The notes under the pieces are model-generated. The model was not told the origin of the DNA. It did no database searches and worked only from the letters and a program-made list of their open reading frames with translations. A DNA stretch of 64,000 bases from Daphnia carinata (taxonomy: Eukaryota > Arthropoda > Branchiopoda > Diplostraca > Daphniidae), in NCBI RefSeq assembly GCF_022539665.2, contig NC_081331.1, positions 5,614,501 through 5,678,500 of the forward strand. The letters are read 5' to 3'. Each line of letters opens with the position of its first letter. Positions within the stretch are counted from its first letter, which is position 1. This document shows positions 35,208 to 54,598 of this stretch, piece by piece. A program made the translations under genes and the position numbers.

Positions 35208-36322
35208 TTAGGCTTCCAATTCCAGCGCCATACCCATTTTGTGACCTCCTTGGTTGAAGTTTTTCAGATCAACCATTGACGATAGGGTAATGGTAACACC
35301 TGAATACGAAAACGAATAAGCCTCAATATGATTCAACTTTCAGTTACAACGTACCCTGGCGGAGTTTTTGCTGATAGCCAAGGCCAAGCTGGGAAGCGTT
35401 ATTGATCTTGGCGCGGACTGCACTGTCGTTATCTAACTGGTACTTGCAACCAATACCGAATCGCGTGGCATTTGAACCGGCGGTCCAGGCAAGTTGGACA
35501 CCTGTTTCTAGATTAGAATTAACCTTTTGGAATAAGGCTCCACCGAATTCTTGTCCGTCGTTACTGTTCAAAAGATAAAATGAGGATTATCACAACGATT
35601 TGCGAATTCAAGCAATATGACGTACACGTTGGTGTGGAGTGCGAAATCTTTTGCTACATAGGCGATGGAGAAATTATTGCGGGTCAACTGGGACTTGGAC
35701 ATGTCGAATGACATTTGGTAGCCAGCTAGCCATCCCATGTAACCGCAAACGGCTGCGCCATTGACTGTTGGGCCACAATTAAGGTCCACATCAGCATTCA
35801 AGGTGGCAGTGTCATGCTTGAATTCAGCTTTGACGACACCAGTTTTCTTGCTGTATAAGAGTGAATGGGTCAAATAAAAAATGTATATATACATAATCTG
35901 ATGAAAATAAAAAACAATAAACATAACAAATATACCCTGTTTGAGGAGCAAAAGTGGAATCAAAGGTTAATTTTAATCCTTGAGCAATTTTATCTTGAAT
36001 GGCAATTTCAGTTCCAAGAGTGTTGTCTGTGTTCCAGCGCTCAGTGAAGGTCAAGCCTGAAAGATAGTTTGTTTTATAAACTGGTGTTGCAGAGAATACA
36101 CAAGCTTAGTCTGTGAACTATACCATATTCTGGAACCTTGTATTTGGTCTCCAAATTTCCAACCACTTTGCCACTGTCAAGGTTCGAAGAACCACCAGTA
36201 GTGAATTCAACTCCATTGGAAGTCTTCGTTTTGCATTCAAGCTTTAGCAGACTAAAATGATAGCCTTTGCCAAACACGTCACGGGAAGATTTGCCAAGAT
36301 CAGCATACACTGGAGGAGCCAT
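35208..36322 (-). CDS. VDAC: voltage-dependent anion channel (mitochondrial porin)
   Basis: Five exons (36322-36124, 36056-35936, 35850-35626, 35563-35355, 35299-35208) join in phase to 281 residues, the usual VDAC length. It starts [20 protein letters not shown], the family's N-terminal helix, continues [17 protein letters not shown] and [14 protein letters not shown], and ends [20 protein letters not shown], typical of eukaryotic porins. The product is the 19-strand outer mitochondrial membrane channel for ATP, ADP and other metabolites. An acceptor just before the ATG (TTGTTGTCTGCTAG) shows a 5' UTR intron. An ATG upstream of it would give a signal-like extension only if that intron were retained, and is rejected as the start. 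The chosen start matches the family N-terminus. Confidence 0.96.
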
Positions 36323-38101
36323 GTTTAAGAGTAATGTACCTAGCAGACAACAAAGAAAATTACTTTTCATTAAATGAAAAAAAATAATAATAAGGAAGAA
36401 GGTGGTGCTACAACTGATAACTTTGAATGCAACTTCTTATATCGTTATTATGAACATCAAATGCATAAAAGAACATATACTTCAGAGAAGTCAGCCATTT
36501 TTGTTCACGTTACGAACCGGTTAAAACGAGTATAAAATGGTACTATCCTCGCATAACTATGGTTAAATTTTATGAACTGAAATCAACCAAGCTGTTTACA
36601 CGTACATTTTAATACTAGTTTACTATACTATGATATAAAAATCGTAAAATACCTGGAGACTTCTGACGACGTAAAAACCAGCTACCTTCGTGTGGCTGTG
36701 TGTGTGGAAGATTTCTGCTGCCGAAGGAAATTGCTTGGGACGAGACCGATTATTTAACCATATACACGATCTCGATACTCCATGTATCGATACACACAAA
36801 GGGCGACGCCTTACAATGGATTGTGCAACTCAACGTAGAAATCCTTCGAAGTGCTTACTGCATTGAATCCTTCTCGAAGCCCCTTCCAGTTCGCTATAGA
36901 AAATATCATGTTGATCTGTATAAATGCACGCATGGAGAACCTTTCTTGAATATGCTACTTTAAATAAACATAGCAAATTTTCACATCAAGCTTATCTTGT
37001 CATGTTCCCTCTATAAAAATACCGCATTATCGATACTTAGTTTTTAAATAATTTAATTTTGCTGTCGCTATTAGTATAAAAATCCTAAAATAAATTGTTT
37101 TTGGATTTGATTGGTTTTGAACAAGACAACATAAGTGAGAACAAACGAATATCGTGGTGACAACTGTATTTATTCATATTCATTTTAGATGGGCTACAGA
37201 CATCGTAGAACATGAGGAATGGGGATGGGGAGGTGTAAGAAACAACCAACTAATAGATAAGAGTAAACAGACAACGTATTTTGGAATAATAAAACCACCA
37301 ACGAAGGGTAAACGGTGAAAGAGACGGAAAGAATTTGTCTTGTGTGTAGGTGTATACAAGAAGGACAAACAAGTGGGGGTGAAAGAGGAGATGGCCATAC
37401 GTTCGCAACATCCACAAAAATGAAACTCAGCTCCTTTTTTTTCATCATTTCTGGAAAAAAAAAAAACTTAAGCCAAGCATATCGTCGTCCCACTCCATAA
37501 ATAAACCAAACGAATTTCTCTTCCGATGACAACACACTTTAGCCAAGACAAGTGGAATGAAAATGTACAAGTTACTAGAACTCGATCAAACCTGGTATGT
37601 GAAGAGTACCGAAAGGTAAGAAATCGCTGGTGGTATGAAAGGTGACGCAAGCGGGCAGCGGAGAAAGGTGAAAAATCATCCATAACTGGTGGACATCGCA
37701 CTACTATGGTTTGGTTTATATCTCCGAAGAGACTGATTCAAGGGACTTTAAGCATCAGAATACATTCACAAACACAAAAAAAAAAAAAAAAGAAAAAAAT
37801 CACCAATCAATCAACTGCAAAAAGAAAACATTTAGCCGTAAATATTGGCTCAGTTGGTTTCCGCCGGCATCGACAGACAGCGGAAGCAGTTGGCTACTAC
37901 TACTTCACTTAGCCTCAGGCCGATAAGTTGTTCTAAAATCTAGCGTCGGAATTTTCTTGTCCGCACACTCCACGAATTTCTAACAATCTTGCTGGTAACT
38001 TACTTCTCATTCTAAAAACACTTGGAAAGGAACGCCAAAGAAAAGAACACGAACGCCGCTGACAAAACCAGTGAAGAAAATGACACCAGAATTTAAATTC
38101 T
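36323..38101. other. VDAC upstream region and clathrin 3' UTR
   Basis: The proximal part (to about 36700) should hold the VDAC promoter and 5' UTR. The part from about 37150 to 38101 is likely the clathrin heavy chain 3' UTR on the minus strand, with a possible poly(A) signal (AATAAA inverse) at 37168-37173. A poly(A) run of about 15 bases is at 37778. No coding region is supported. Confidence 0.45.
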
Positions 38102-44612
<6,511 letters not shown>

Positions 44613-44808
44613 TATGACGGTCTGATGGTACAATCTAAGTAGGAAAACTCTTCTTTATCGGGATTTTTTTTCCAAATAGCCTCCTGAGAAACCGAACGGT
44701 ATACGAAAGAGACCTCACGATTCTGTCACACCAGTCTTACACACAGGCAAGCCCTATCTCACGGCTTGCCAACGCAAGTTGTGTAGCCTCCGCTGTGACG
44801 GCCGCCAT
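44613..44808 (-). promoter_or_regulatory. clathrin 5' UTR exon with ATGGCGGC element and possible N-terminal extension
   Basis: On the minus strand AAAAATGGCGGCC (around 44808) matches the YY1/TISU-type element of housekeeping promoters and short 5' leaders. The reading frame from this ATG runs 22 codons to a good donor (GTAAGA at 44740-44735). It would splice to an acceptor at 44636-44635 (CCTACTTAG) and continue in frame, without a stop, into the normal start at 44612, adding 30 residues. If unspliced, it stops at once. Either it is only a promoter element with the start of transcription inside it, or a minor extended clathrin exists. The motif, splice sites and phase are seen directly. Confidence 0.45.
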
Positions 44809-45333
44809 TTTTTCCAAATTGATTTAGAAATCCTGCATTTTAATGCATTTTAAAGGAAGAAAATATTCTAAATGACCATTCTATTAGTTTAAATATTCCA
44901 AAATTCAAAATTATGGTGAATTTTAAAAGTTTTTGCAGCTTTTGTTTTGGAACTATATTGTGCGTGAATTTGATATTGAAACCGCCCCCTTTAGTGGACT
45001 AACGATGGCGGGATGTAGACCTCTGAGAAAGAACAAAAATTAAAAAAAATATTTTTAACGCCCCCATTTAAATGTCGAATATCCCGGTGATCGTACCTTG
45101 AAAAAGAAATAGGATAGCCAACCGAGTGTACACGGGGTTTGTTATGAACATGATCTATTTCGCCGTTACGCAGCAACGTACAGATTGAGTATTCACCACA
45201 ACTAGGCATGAAGGTAAGAGAAAAAGAAATATGAAAACAAAATAACAATTAACCAAAGGAAGAAATATTGAGGAAACGGTGCATAGTGTGGAGGATGTGA
45301 ATTCTGGTTCATTGTGGTCAGTTTTGTTTTTGG
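44809..45333. other. clathrin upstream and K2P 3' flank
   Basis: This is the region between the clathrin promoter and the stop codon of the upstream K2P channel on the same strand. No coding region is recognised. Confidence 0.5.
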
Positions 45334-48300
45334 TTATCGGTCATCTTCGTCGTCCTCGTCCTTAATGATTCCCAGTCTTTTGGCAACGGACTTGACAGAA
45401 TTGATGACTTCTTCCTGAACCAAATTGAAGGACATGGCCAGCAGAGCGATACCAAAAAGCAGGTAGAGGGAGCAGAGGGCAATGCTAACTTCGACATTCT
45501 CTTTGACGTTCTGGGCCGGCACAAAGTCGCCGAAACCAATTGTGGTAAGTGTTATGAAACAAAAGTAAGCCGAGTCGAGGAAGGACCACTGCTCCCAACC
45601 GCTGAACAGGAAGGCACCGCCGAAAATGTAGCCGACGACGAGCAGAATGCTCAGCCAGATCGGCACCGGTTTGTTGTGGTGTTGATCGTTTTCCTCTTCA
45701 TCCGAGTCGATATAGTCGTCCTCGTAGACGTAGTCGTCATCGTAGTCCACTTCTTCCTGCTCGGTCAGTCGGCTGAGGCGATTGCTGCCGCCGCTACCAC
45801 TGCCAGCACCAGAAGTTCCAGCTATGCTCACACGTCGTGCGTCATTATTGCGTCACGGAGAGAAATCGATAACGGAGATATCCACACGCCCGACAGTTGA
45901 GAAAAAAAAAAAAGGAAACGAGATTATTATTCAAAGTGTCTCTTTCCTGCCAATTAATTAGGACGAGCCTATATCGACCCAATCTCGTCGAAGACATGCA
46001 AATGAGTCCCGATTTAACGGCGGTAACTTACGTGATCGGTTGGAATAACGATGTGGCGTAGGTCTCATCATCTCTTTGCCTTCAACAACGTCCAGATCAG
46101 ATTCCAATTCTAAACGATCGTGCCGTTTATCACTACCGCCACGATTTCGATCGACCCCCTTTCAAATGATGGAAAAAAGACACTTCACGTCATGTTACTA
46201 TGACGGGCTGGTGTGACACCATAACATAAACATACCGATTTATTATTAGAGTCGATGGGATGGTCGGTTTTAGTTCGTGCGTTATTTTCAACCTGGTCAT
46301 CGGCGTATTTATTAAAGAATCCACTTTCCATGGCGTTGGGATCGCCCGTCTTCGGTGCGTTAGGACTGGACGGGGTTGATGGTGGGTAATCAACCCCATT
46401 ACCCCCAGGACTCGTTTCCGTTTCCGCGTTGTTCCCACGACCTGAGCGGCTCGTTCCGGATGGAGCAGCACCCGACGGTCTGTTGTTCCGGCCGTGATGT
46501 TGAGAACGTCGGCCTCTCTGTGGCCCGTTCATCTGTTGCATCATCTCAAATTCCCGATCAGTCTCGTCGTAAAATCTGCGGTTAAACTTTTTGTCCATCA
46601 GTTTGTCATCTCTTAAAGGATGTGTTGTTTTTTATTTTTTTTTGTTTCGTTACTTGGACTCTTGATCCGTTTCGGAAAAGGATGAACGCGAGACGGCGCT
46701 GTCAGACATGGCTGAGTCGGCCGAACGTTGCGAAAAACGCTGCGAACGTCGCAATGAATTCACTTTACCACCAGGCCCTCCAGCTGCTGAGGATTGGTAC
46801 CTTCACGTTGGTGTAACACTCTTTTACTAGAAATTCATTCAAAACAGAAAACGTGAATGATGAATCACCTGGCCGACTGTCTGCCGCTGTTGGAACGTCT
46901 GGTGCGTTGTCGCCTCAATCGTGACTTTTTCGGCTTTCGGGTGCAAACGTAACAGCAAACTTTCCAATAGAGGAACCGGAACGAGTGGGCCATCTGTGTA
47001 ATATGACGTATATCTAACTGACGACTTTCATTTCTTTTTGATTGATTAAAAGATATTGGGCGTTTTCTTTTAAATGCTTTACCGCATCGCCGATGTTTGC
47101 CAAACAGAGCAGCATCAAAGGGATACCGAGAATGGCGTAAAAGATTGTCACCCTATGTAAATAATAATTTCAATTATTTACCATAAAATGAATTTGAAAA
47201 GAACAGATACTCACATTTTACCCCATGGCGTTTTCGGGGCAATGTGTCCATATCCTGCCATCACAAAATACAATGAAGTAATTAGGGGGGATCGTGTTGA
47301 AAAGCTTTAAAATAGAAACCAATTAATAATATGTAAATGAGGAAAATAAGTCAAGGATATCGGCAGAATTTCGTCAAACTGTTTCAGGGTTTTTTTTCAT
47401 TTCCCCATGTTTCGAAACGTGTCACGCCCACGACTTTGATCGGGAAATGATTATTTATGACGCCATCGGTGCTGGTGAGGGAAAGTTGTTTGGTCTTTTG
47501 CGACAGTTTCGCTTTCAAACATTGTTGTGATATACCCCCCCAAAAAAATACGAGACGTTAGGGGATCCCATCAAATCGAGAGAAAATTGGATGTTGGTTT
47601 TATCCGTACAAACCGCAATGCAACACAAAGACCTCTCTGTATTTATTTATTTTTTTTTTTACATTCAGTACAAACATACACGCACCTATCTAGAGTGCTT
47701 CGATTGCAACACTCTTTAGCCTTCCTGGATATATAAACCAACTCTGCGAAAGTGATCCATACAGTCAGTCGTTCTCCGTCGAGGCATTTACACACATTCC
47801 CAACTTAGAGATGGCAACTACGAGGTATATTAACACAATTTTCAATTGCTAGTAAATCATTCTAATTCATTTAACCAATATTTAATTTAAAAAAAAAAAA
47901 AAAAAGACGCGATTCCGTGATGTGGCATTGCCTATTTCTCCTCATCGTTGCAATTGTCTGCCTGGGCCAAATCGATTTCTTCGACAACCGTTATTCTTTC
48001 GTGAGAACAATGATCACGTTTTTCTTTTGAGCCAATCTCGACTACTAATCATTTTTTTTTTTTTTTTAAATATAAAATATAAAACTTTCTCTATTGTTTC
48101 AAACAGCAACGGCCAGTATCAGCTGTGGTAGACATCAGAGGCACTTCCAAATATCCCGGCATTAGCGGCCAAATTCATTTCACGCAAACGACGGCAGGTG
48201 GACCCGTCATCGTTCGCGGGACTGTCTTTGGCCTGACTCCCGGTCTTCACGGCCTTCACATTCACCAGTTTGGCAGCTTGTCTGACGATTGCAACGCGGC

Positions 48301-49798
48301 TGGACCGCATTTTAACCCATTCAACGTATACAACACAAATACCAACGATATTCAAATAACAATTTATTAAAACTACCCCATTCATTTGTTTGATGCCTCG
48401 ATCCCTATACAGAACGATCACGGAGGCGTGAGCGATCAATCCCGTCATGTTGGTGACTTGGGCAACATCGATGCCATAGGCGACTATCACACCCAAGCTG
48501 ATATCTTCCTGTTTGACCATTTGATTTCCTTGTCACAGAAATCCGAACGCAGCATCCTCCATCGGGCCGTCGTCATCCACGAGAGGGCCGACGATTTGGG
48601 ACTTGGCTATCATCCGGACAGCAAGAAAACGGGCAATTCCGGAAGCCGAGTGGCTTGCGGAATCATTGCGTTAACATCGTCACGTTCTCCTTATCACTAT
48701 TGATTTCACTCGTACGAAACAAAAAATGAGTGTAATGGATGACCAATGATGATGGATATGACGTGCTGTTATCTCTCTGTTTAATGTTTCAAAAATGACG
48801 ATCGTTTTCAACATCGCAGGTGTGTACATACGAAAAAGAAATAGAATACCCCTTTTGTGTGCATCATGGCGTTTTGTTTAGTCTATATAACTGTAAACGG
48901 ATATATGAGCCCCCTGTTAAAAAAAAAACGAGATGAGGGGGGGGGACATAATATCTTGTTGTGCAACTTTTGCTAAGATAGTTCACGCATTTTGTTTGTT
49001 GTTGTTTGCGAAGGTAAAAAAAAAAAAACGACGAGTCAGAGGCAAAAACGATGGTGCGCGTCTCTTGTATCTGGGAGAGAGTTTATATACATCGAACCTC
49101 TTGAACACTGTGCAGCCTCGGAGACGAGGCCAGAAATAGCCCAGCCGTTGAAGATATAGGGTGAGAAGAGACTGTTTTTATCTCTTTCCTTACATCTTTT
49201 GTCACTTCACTATCGTCTGATGCGACTTCGAAACAAAAAAAAAAAAAAAAAGAAAAAGAAAAAACACCCTGGGTAGGCAGTGCTTTTACGTCTTATATCC
49301 TGTTTCAACTCTCTTTACTCATTCAAATTGGCAGTTAAAAGTTTAAAGACGATTCATACCGATGGTCGTAATTAGAATGATGGAGTAGAAAAGAGCTCCG
49401 GCCAGGGTCCATTGAACTTTGTCCGTCTCTTCGCTGCCGTCCCATCCCTTCTTCTTCATCGATTCGATCAGATGCGTCTCGAATTTCTTGAGACGGTCCG
49501 TGACGTTGGTGGTCCACTCCTCCTGGACGAGCACGTCCATTTTGTAGGTGAAACGCCACAGGTCGTCGGTGACGCTCTCGCGGACTTTAATCATTTCGCG
49601 CTTGACCTGCAGCTCGTGCTTGGCTTCCAGCGCTTCGAACGTGAAGGCGCCCATGATGCAATAGCCGACGACGAGGGAGACAAGACCGATGTGCGACACT
49701 AGAAAAGTCGCGATGTTGCGTAAATAAAACAGACACTTGCCCTTTGGTTTCTCGCTAACGCCATTGTCTCCAGGCCCACCACCCGATGAAGAAGCCAT
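45334..49798 (-). CDS. two-pore-domain (K2P) potassium channel with long M2-M3 loop
   Basis: Eight coding exons (49798-49360, 47254-47215, 47152-47083, 46993-46869, 46800-46654, 46611-46236, 46158-46032, 45821-45334) join in phase to 603 residues. M1 is at about 28-52 (HIGLVSLVVGYCIMG). After a long charged extracellular cap region come the first pore filter TTIGYGH, M2 (VTIFYAILGIPLMLLCLANI), a cytosolic loop of about 300 residues, M3 near 490, the second pore TTIGFGDFVP and M4 (LYLLFGIALLAMSFNLV). It ends in an acidic tail (DEDDEDDR). Members form dimeric potassium leak channels in the plasma membrane. The loop carries Arg/Ser-rich, Gly/Asn-rich and very acidic stretches, reminiscent of the long M2-M3 loop of TRESK; subtype is not assigned. 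Exon 5 boundaries are the least certain. An acceptor just upstream of the ATG implies a 5' UTR intron. A complete SOD gene lies in the first coding intron. Confidence 0.93.
47730..47770 (+). promoter_or_regulatory. TATA and initiator of the nested SOD gene
   Basis: TATATAAA at 47730-47737 is followed 33-37 bp later by an arthropod initiator-like ACAGTCAGTC (47761-47770). The start codon is at 47811. Spacing and strand fit a core promoter for the SOD gene. Confidence 0.65.
47811..48703 (+). CDS. Cu/Zn superoxide dismutase, secreted or membrane-anchored
   Basis: Four exons (47811-47824, 47907-48000, 48107-48325, 48413-48703) join in phase to 205 residues. A basic start and hydrophobic segment (WHCLFLLIVAIVCLGQI, about 12-28) suggest a signal peptide or anchor, so the enzyme acts outside the cell. 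Metal ligands are all present: GLHIHQFG (two Cu His), GPHFN (bridging His), NDHGG and RHVGDLGN (Zn His and Asp), VIHERADD (last Cu His). The disulfide Cys pair (DDCNAAG, VACG) and the active-site Arg (GSRVACG) are also intact. It converts superoxide to oxygen and hydrogen peroxide. Residues between the Zn loop and the electrostatic loop (DIFLFDHLISLSQKSE) differ from the usual family sequence, but no ligand is lost. The gene lies on the opposite strand inside the first coding intron of the K2P gene. Confidence 0.95.
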
Positions 49799-52700
49799 CG
49801 AGCTCTAAAATAAATGAAACAATCGTGTTTTCGATAACAATCCAAATGTTTGAAGTGAATGTGACTTTTTTTTAAACCGCGTCTTTCTAGCCGTTGATCC
49901 AACGGCAAACTGGATGTTCCAGCAGTCATGTAGTGCCTGTCCAACTGCAGACGGAAATAAATCGGAACGTTTCCGAAAAATGCGCGCGCTCCGTCCCGAC
50001 TATTTTTGAAAATAGAAAAAAAAAATTTCTTTTTTATCGAGTCGTGCATCAGCAAGTAGCGCCTCCTTGTGTCCCTTGCGCGAGTACGTGAATGAGCCAA
50101 AGTATGTTTGCCATTTTTCTTTTTTTTTTTTTTTTTTTTTTTCCAGACGGATGGTAAACAAGAATTTGGACAGCGTGTAAAAAAAAAGGGGGAAGATCTA
50201 ATTTAACGTAGTAGACAGTTGTTTTAGGGTACATATATCTGTCGTCCTATTCTTATGAGCTCATTGGTGCTACGGGAACAGCTGATGTGTCTACTTGCTG
50301 ATGGCAGGCTTTCTCTCTGGTTCAACATCTGCCGCCTGTTGCCCTTTATAGATCTCGCCCCTTTTGTATTTTTTTTTTTCCTTTAATTAATCACGTCCGA
50401 TTAAAAAATCGGTTCCTGACGAAAATTAGTTGTGACCAGAGAAAGAGACAACTGCGAATCGTAACACATCAAGACGAATAGAAAACAAAATGTGGATCGA
50501 AATGACGAGTTTCCCTTGCGCAGGTCGTAAACATTCATCTCGATTATCTTAATCGATCATGACACATGTTAGGGCTAAAGAGGTCCACTTGTTTTTCAAA
50601 AAAATTCCTTCTTGGAACGATCAAACAGACAGAGACACCATCCAAAAATTCATAACTAGAAAACCAGTTCTCTAGTTTTCGCTTGTTTGTTCTTTGATTT
50701 TATTTCCGTGTTCTCTTTCCTTTTAGTCCGCCTCTGCGATGCAATCATAAAAAAGAAAAAGAAGGCGTCTGCATGTGTGCTATGTGTATACATAACGTAT
50801 AAACTCCTCCAAGCTATCGCCACCGCCTCCAGAAGAAGTCTCGGTGAAACTTTTTTTTTTTTTTTTTTCTTCTTCTTCTTCCTCTTCCTTTAAGTCCACA
50901 ATTTATATCTTTTTTTTTTTTTATTTAACTGGCACTTTCTCCAGTCCGGTAAACTTCCAGCCGCCCATCTCACGATATGAGCTACAAAAAAAAAAAAAAA
51001 AAAAAAAAAAAGGGGGAAATTTGAATAAGTAATTTCCTATTGTTTATTCTTACGATGGGGGATATATACAGTATATATATATATATATTGGTTGGCTTGT
51101 ACTAAAACAAATGATTATCGACACAGTTCTGTTGGCAACTTGTATATACATGCGCGGCGGCCTAGTTTGAATATAGTCCGCATCCGGCTCGTAGAAAGAA
51201 AAAAAAACAAAACATGGAACAGCAGGTGACGAGAGACCGCAACAATAAAAGATGGCAAACATAACCGATGAACTTATTTATAGAACAAATGAATCGCTAT
51301 AGAATTTTTGTTTTTTTTTTTCAGGTGGAGAGAAACAAACTAAAGAATAGGATATGACACACGGGCATATCGATTGCGTAACGAGCAATCAAACAAGTTG
51401 TTCGTTCGTAATAAATCTAGCCAAAAAAAAAAAAATAAAAAATAAAATAAAGATGATGTGATCTCTCTGGCTCGGGCAGACGCACGCACTTTCGCCCTGT
51501 CTGTATGGAAATGCATACGTGTTTAGCGATGCGCGTAGACGTCAATGGGCCTGTTTTTTTTTTTTGCTTACCCAAAAGGAGAAAGTCTCTCTCCTTCTCG
51601 CAATGCAATATGTGCAAGTAGCAAAAAAAAAAAAAAAAAAAAAAACCACCGATCCCGGATCTTTTGCTTCTTCTTCTTCTTCTTCTATTACCGAGAGATG
51701 CTGTGCGATATTTTTGTTTTTTTTTTGTCTTTTCTTTTGCCGACCCAACCGCGACGCCTGTTGACCACCACAACCCACCTATGCAAGGCTGCGGCAGCGA
51801 AAAAACGCGAAATGAGGGCGGAGGCGGAAAAGAAAGTCTCCGCACCTGTCGTCTTCAGCCTGTTTTTTTTTTGTTTTTTTTTTATTTTTTATTATTTATT
51901 TCATTCTTCTCTCTCGAAATACGAGATTCTACTTTACCCGTGTCTTCAAAAGAATCCAATTTAGGCTAAACAACAAGCTCGAAAAGCGACATCCACTTCT
52001 TCCTATAAAAGAAGATGATGAAGAAGAAATAATTAGAAGAGACTGCCCACCAAATCATTTATCATTGGCCTTGACAGATTTTTGTTTGTTTTTTTTTTAA
52101 TGTTGAAAAGAAGAAAAAAAAACAGGCCTAGGATTCAGTTGAAAATAAAGTGAAAGGTCGAGAAAGGTGAAGACCCTGACCTTAAACAAGCGAGCGACAG
52201 TTGTGAGTGGAACCCCATATCGACCTGTACGTACCCTCTCACGCACCTGGCATGAAGGGCGAGATAAAGACAGGCCTATGTGTGAGAGGAACGAATACAA
52301 CGTACCGAAAATCTAGGACACGCATTTTTAGGAGGGGGGCAATCACTTCCAGCTTGAGGTTGGCATCAGAGAGAGAGAGCAGTGTCGCTTGTACTCCAGA
52401 CACATCGTCCTTTCTCACATGAAGCTGTTTGCACTTGTAAGCGATACGTTCTAGTCTTTTCGTTCGCTGCGGTCCATCGCATTCGAAAGGAAAAGTGAAA
52501 CTTTTTATACGACCCGCCTATTGGCAGAACAAAACAATTGCCCTCACTTATGTTTATACTGTTATAATCCTCTGCTGACCCTATAACAAATAAAGGAAAC
52601 TCTATTGCTGCACTTTCTTTTGATTGACCGTTGAACAAAAAGACCTTCAACTTTAGGGGGAAAAGACTTTCTTGAATACCAGCGAAAGAAATCGCCCTTT

Positions 52701-54581
52701 GTGTGTGTGTTCCAATCACGCCATTGTTGCCATGTTAAATAGACGGCAAGTTCAAGGGGAAGCCGACGACAATTGAATGAAAGCGAACCAGAAACGAAAT
52801 GTTTCTTCTCATTTTGTTTGATGGCCCGTAGGGGAGGACGCTTGACGGAAATTGTGTAATGCGCGTCTACCTGCCTGCCGGAGTCTGTCCGTCATCAACG
52901 GTGCAACAATGGCATCTTTTTTTTTTTCACGTACCCTCAATTTCTTGTATCTTTAGAGCAAATTGCCGGTAGGTATGCAGGTGAAAATCATTTTTTTTTT
53001 TTGTTTTTTTTTTTTGTTTTAATAAAAGGGAAAACTGTTGGTGAACGAACGTATTCTTTTCATTTTTTATTTATCGTGTGATTTTTTAAATGGAATTGTT
53101 GATGCTCTTCTTATGGCTTTGTGCGGATGCATAACTCGTTACGTGAATCAAAAACGCACGGGGGCATTGTACGAATCGGCGTGTAGAAAGCGCCAATCAT
53201 ATCGACACAACAATCAGACGTTAGTTTATAAAGACACGCAGCATCAGTTCGCCCTGATTCACGAACGCGGGACGACCTGTTGCCCATTCACCCCTTTTCT
53301 ATTTTGGATGGAGGGCAACGCGTATCCCCCCCCCCTACACTATACTCTGAAGATGAAAAAACTTTCAATGTTTTTCATGCAAATTATGCGAAAATGTGAT
53401 ACTCTTCGTTGAATTTGAAGTGTTACACCATCAGCCAATCGTGTGTGAGTTATTGCGTCACGCCATTTGATTAGCGGTGCATATTTCGTTCCCTTTCTCC
53501 TCCTTCCATAACGATATTGGCTCTTCGATCGTATCGTTCTTTTCGGTAGATGAATACAACCCCCGAGAGCATCATCTCAACAAAAAAAAAAAAAAAAACA
53601 AAAAAAAAAAAAAAAAAAAACGTGTTTGTGAAAACAACAAAAATATCATCATCATCCCGCACGCCCCTTTGCGGAGAAATCGATTGTTCTAATTTTCTCT
53701 TTCTGGTGCGATTCTTCCAGATTCATTTTGGCCGTTATTCTGGTTTTTTTTTTTCGTCTAGTTTTGCATATTAATTAGTCAGGAACAATTGGCGGTTAGA
53801 AAAAAAAAAAAAAAAAAAAAAAGAGATAATCCCGTCCGGCAATTCCACATGAATTGATTTGCTCCAACCACAACGAAACTCTTGACGTGAAGTCCACCCC
53901 CGAATGGTTTGAACTATTTTTCGAATTTCATTGTCGAAAAGAGAACCAGGTCTTACGTTAAGTTGAAAAGCTCAATCGAGAGTGTAGAGTGCAAAATGGT
54001 GTGGACGTTGAACTCTAAGGAAGTATGGAATATTATATACAGTATATATATATTTTTTTTTTTTTTTTTTTCAAAAAATAATTCCTGATTGCGTGTTTTG
54101 CCCACCTGTGTGTAGGGTTGTTCTCCGGGGGCGGATTTATCTTTTTTTTTTTTTTTTTTTCATGTCGGACGAGAGAAACGAATTCCAGTTGAAATAGAAA
54201 GCCGTAGGACGAGTAAAAATTTGTTTTTTCTTTAAGGGGGGGGGGGGAACAAATTAAATGGACGTTGTGTGCCTCTTTTTTCTTAGTAAAAAACAAAAAC
54301 AAAAAAAATTCATAACGAAGCTATTAACTATTTTTTTTTTAAGACACAACCAGTTGCCCCCCCCCCCCCCCCCTCACAGCATCAAAAGGGAAAACAGATA
54401 CACTAAGGCTATTTCGACTTAATCAATGGAGGTCAAAACTCTCTACCCAGTCTAGCTAAAGCCATCTTTTTTTTTTTTTTTTTTTCAAGACATTCTTTCG
54501 GAAATTCTTTTCTACATAAAAAGAACAACATTCCCGATTTGTTTTTTTTTTTTTTTGCTAGTTTTTCTTCTTTTTTTTTTT

Positions 54582-54598
54582 GCAGCAGCAGCAGCAGC
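54582..54598. repeat. (GCA)n microsatellite
   Basis: Five to six GCA units next to a poly(T) run. Confidence 0.85.

Noticed and set aside
36314-36370. Upstream ATG giving VDAC a signal-like N-terminal extension
   Set aside because: The extension reads through what looks like a 5' UTR intron with a clear acceptor. VDAC proteins begin at the downstream Met.
45334-45831. Separate one-pore channel starting near 45831
   Set aside because: The apparent start is a GTG within intron sequence. The exon joins upstream K2P exons in phase and carries only the second pore.
52366-52719. 117-codon minus-strand frame with good amino acid diversity
   Set aside because: No recognisable domain, no clear splice partners, and it sits in homopolymer-rich noncoding DNA; not enough to call a gene.
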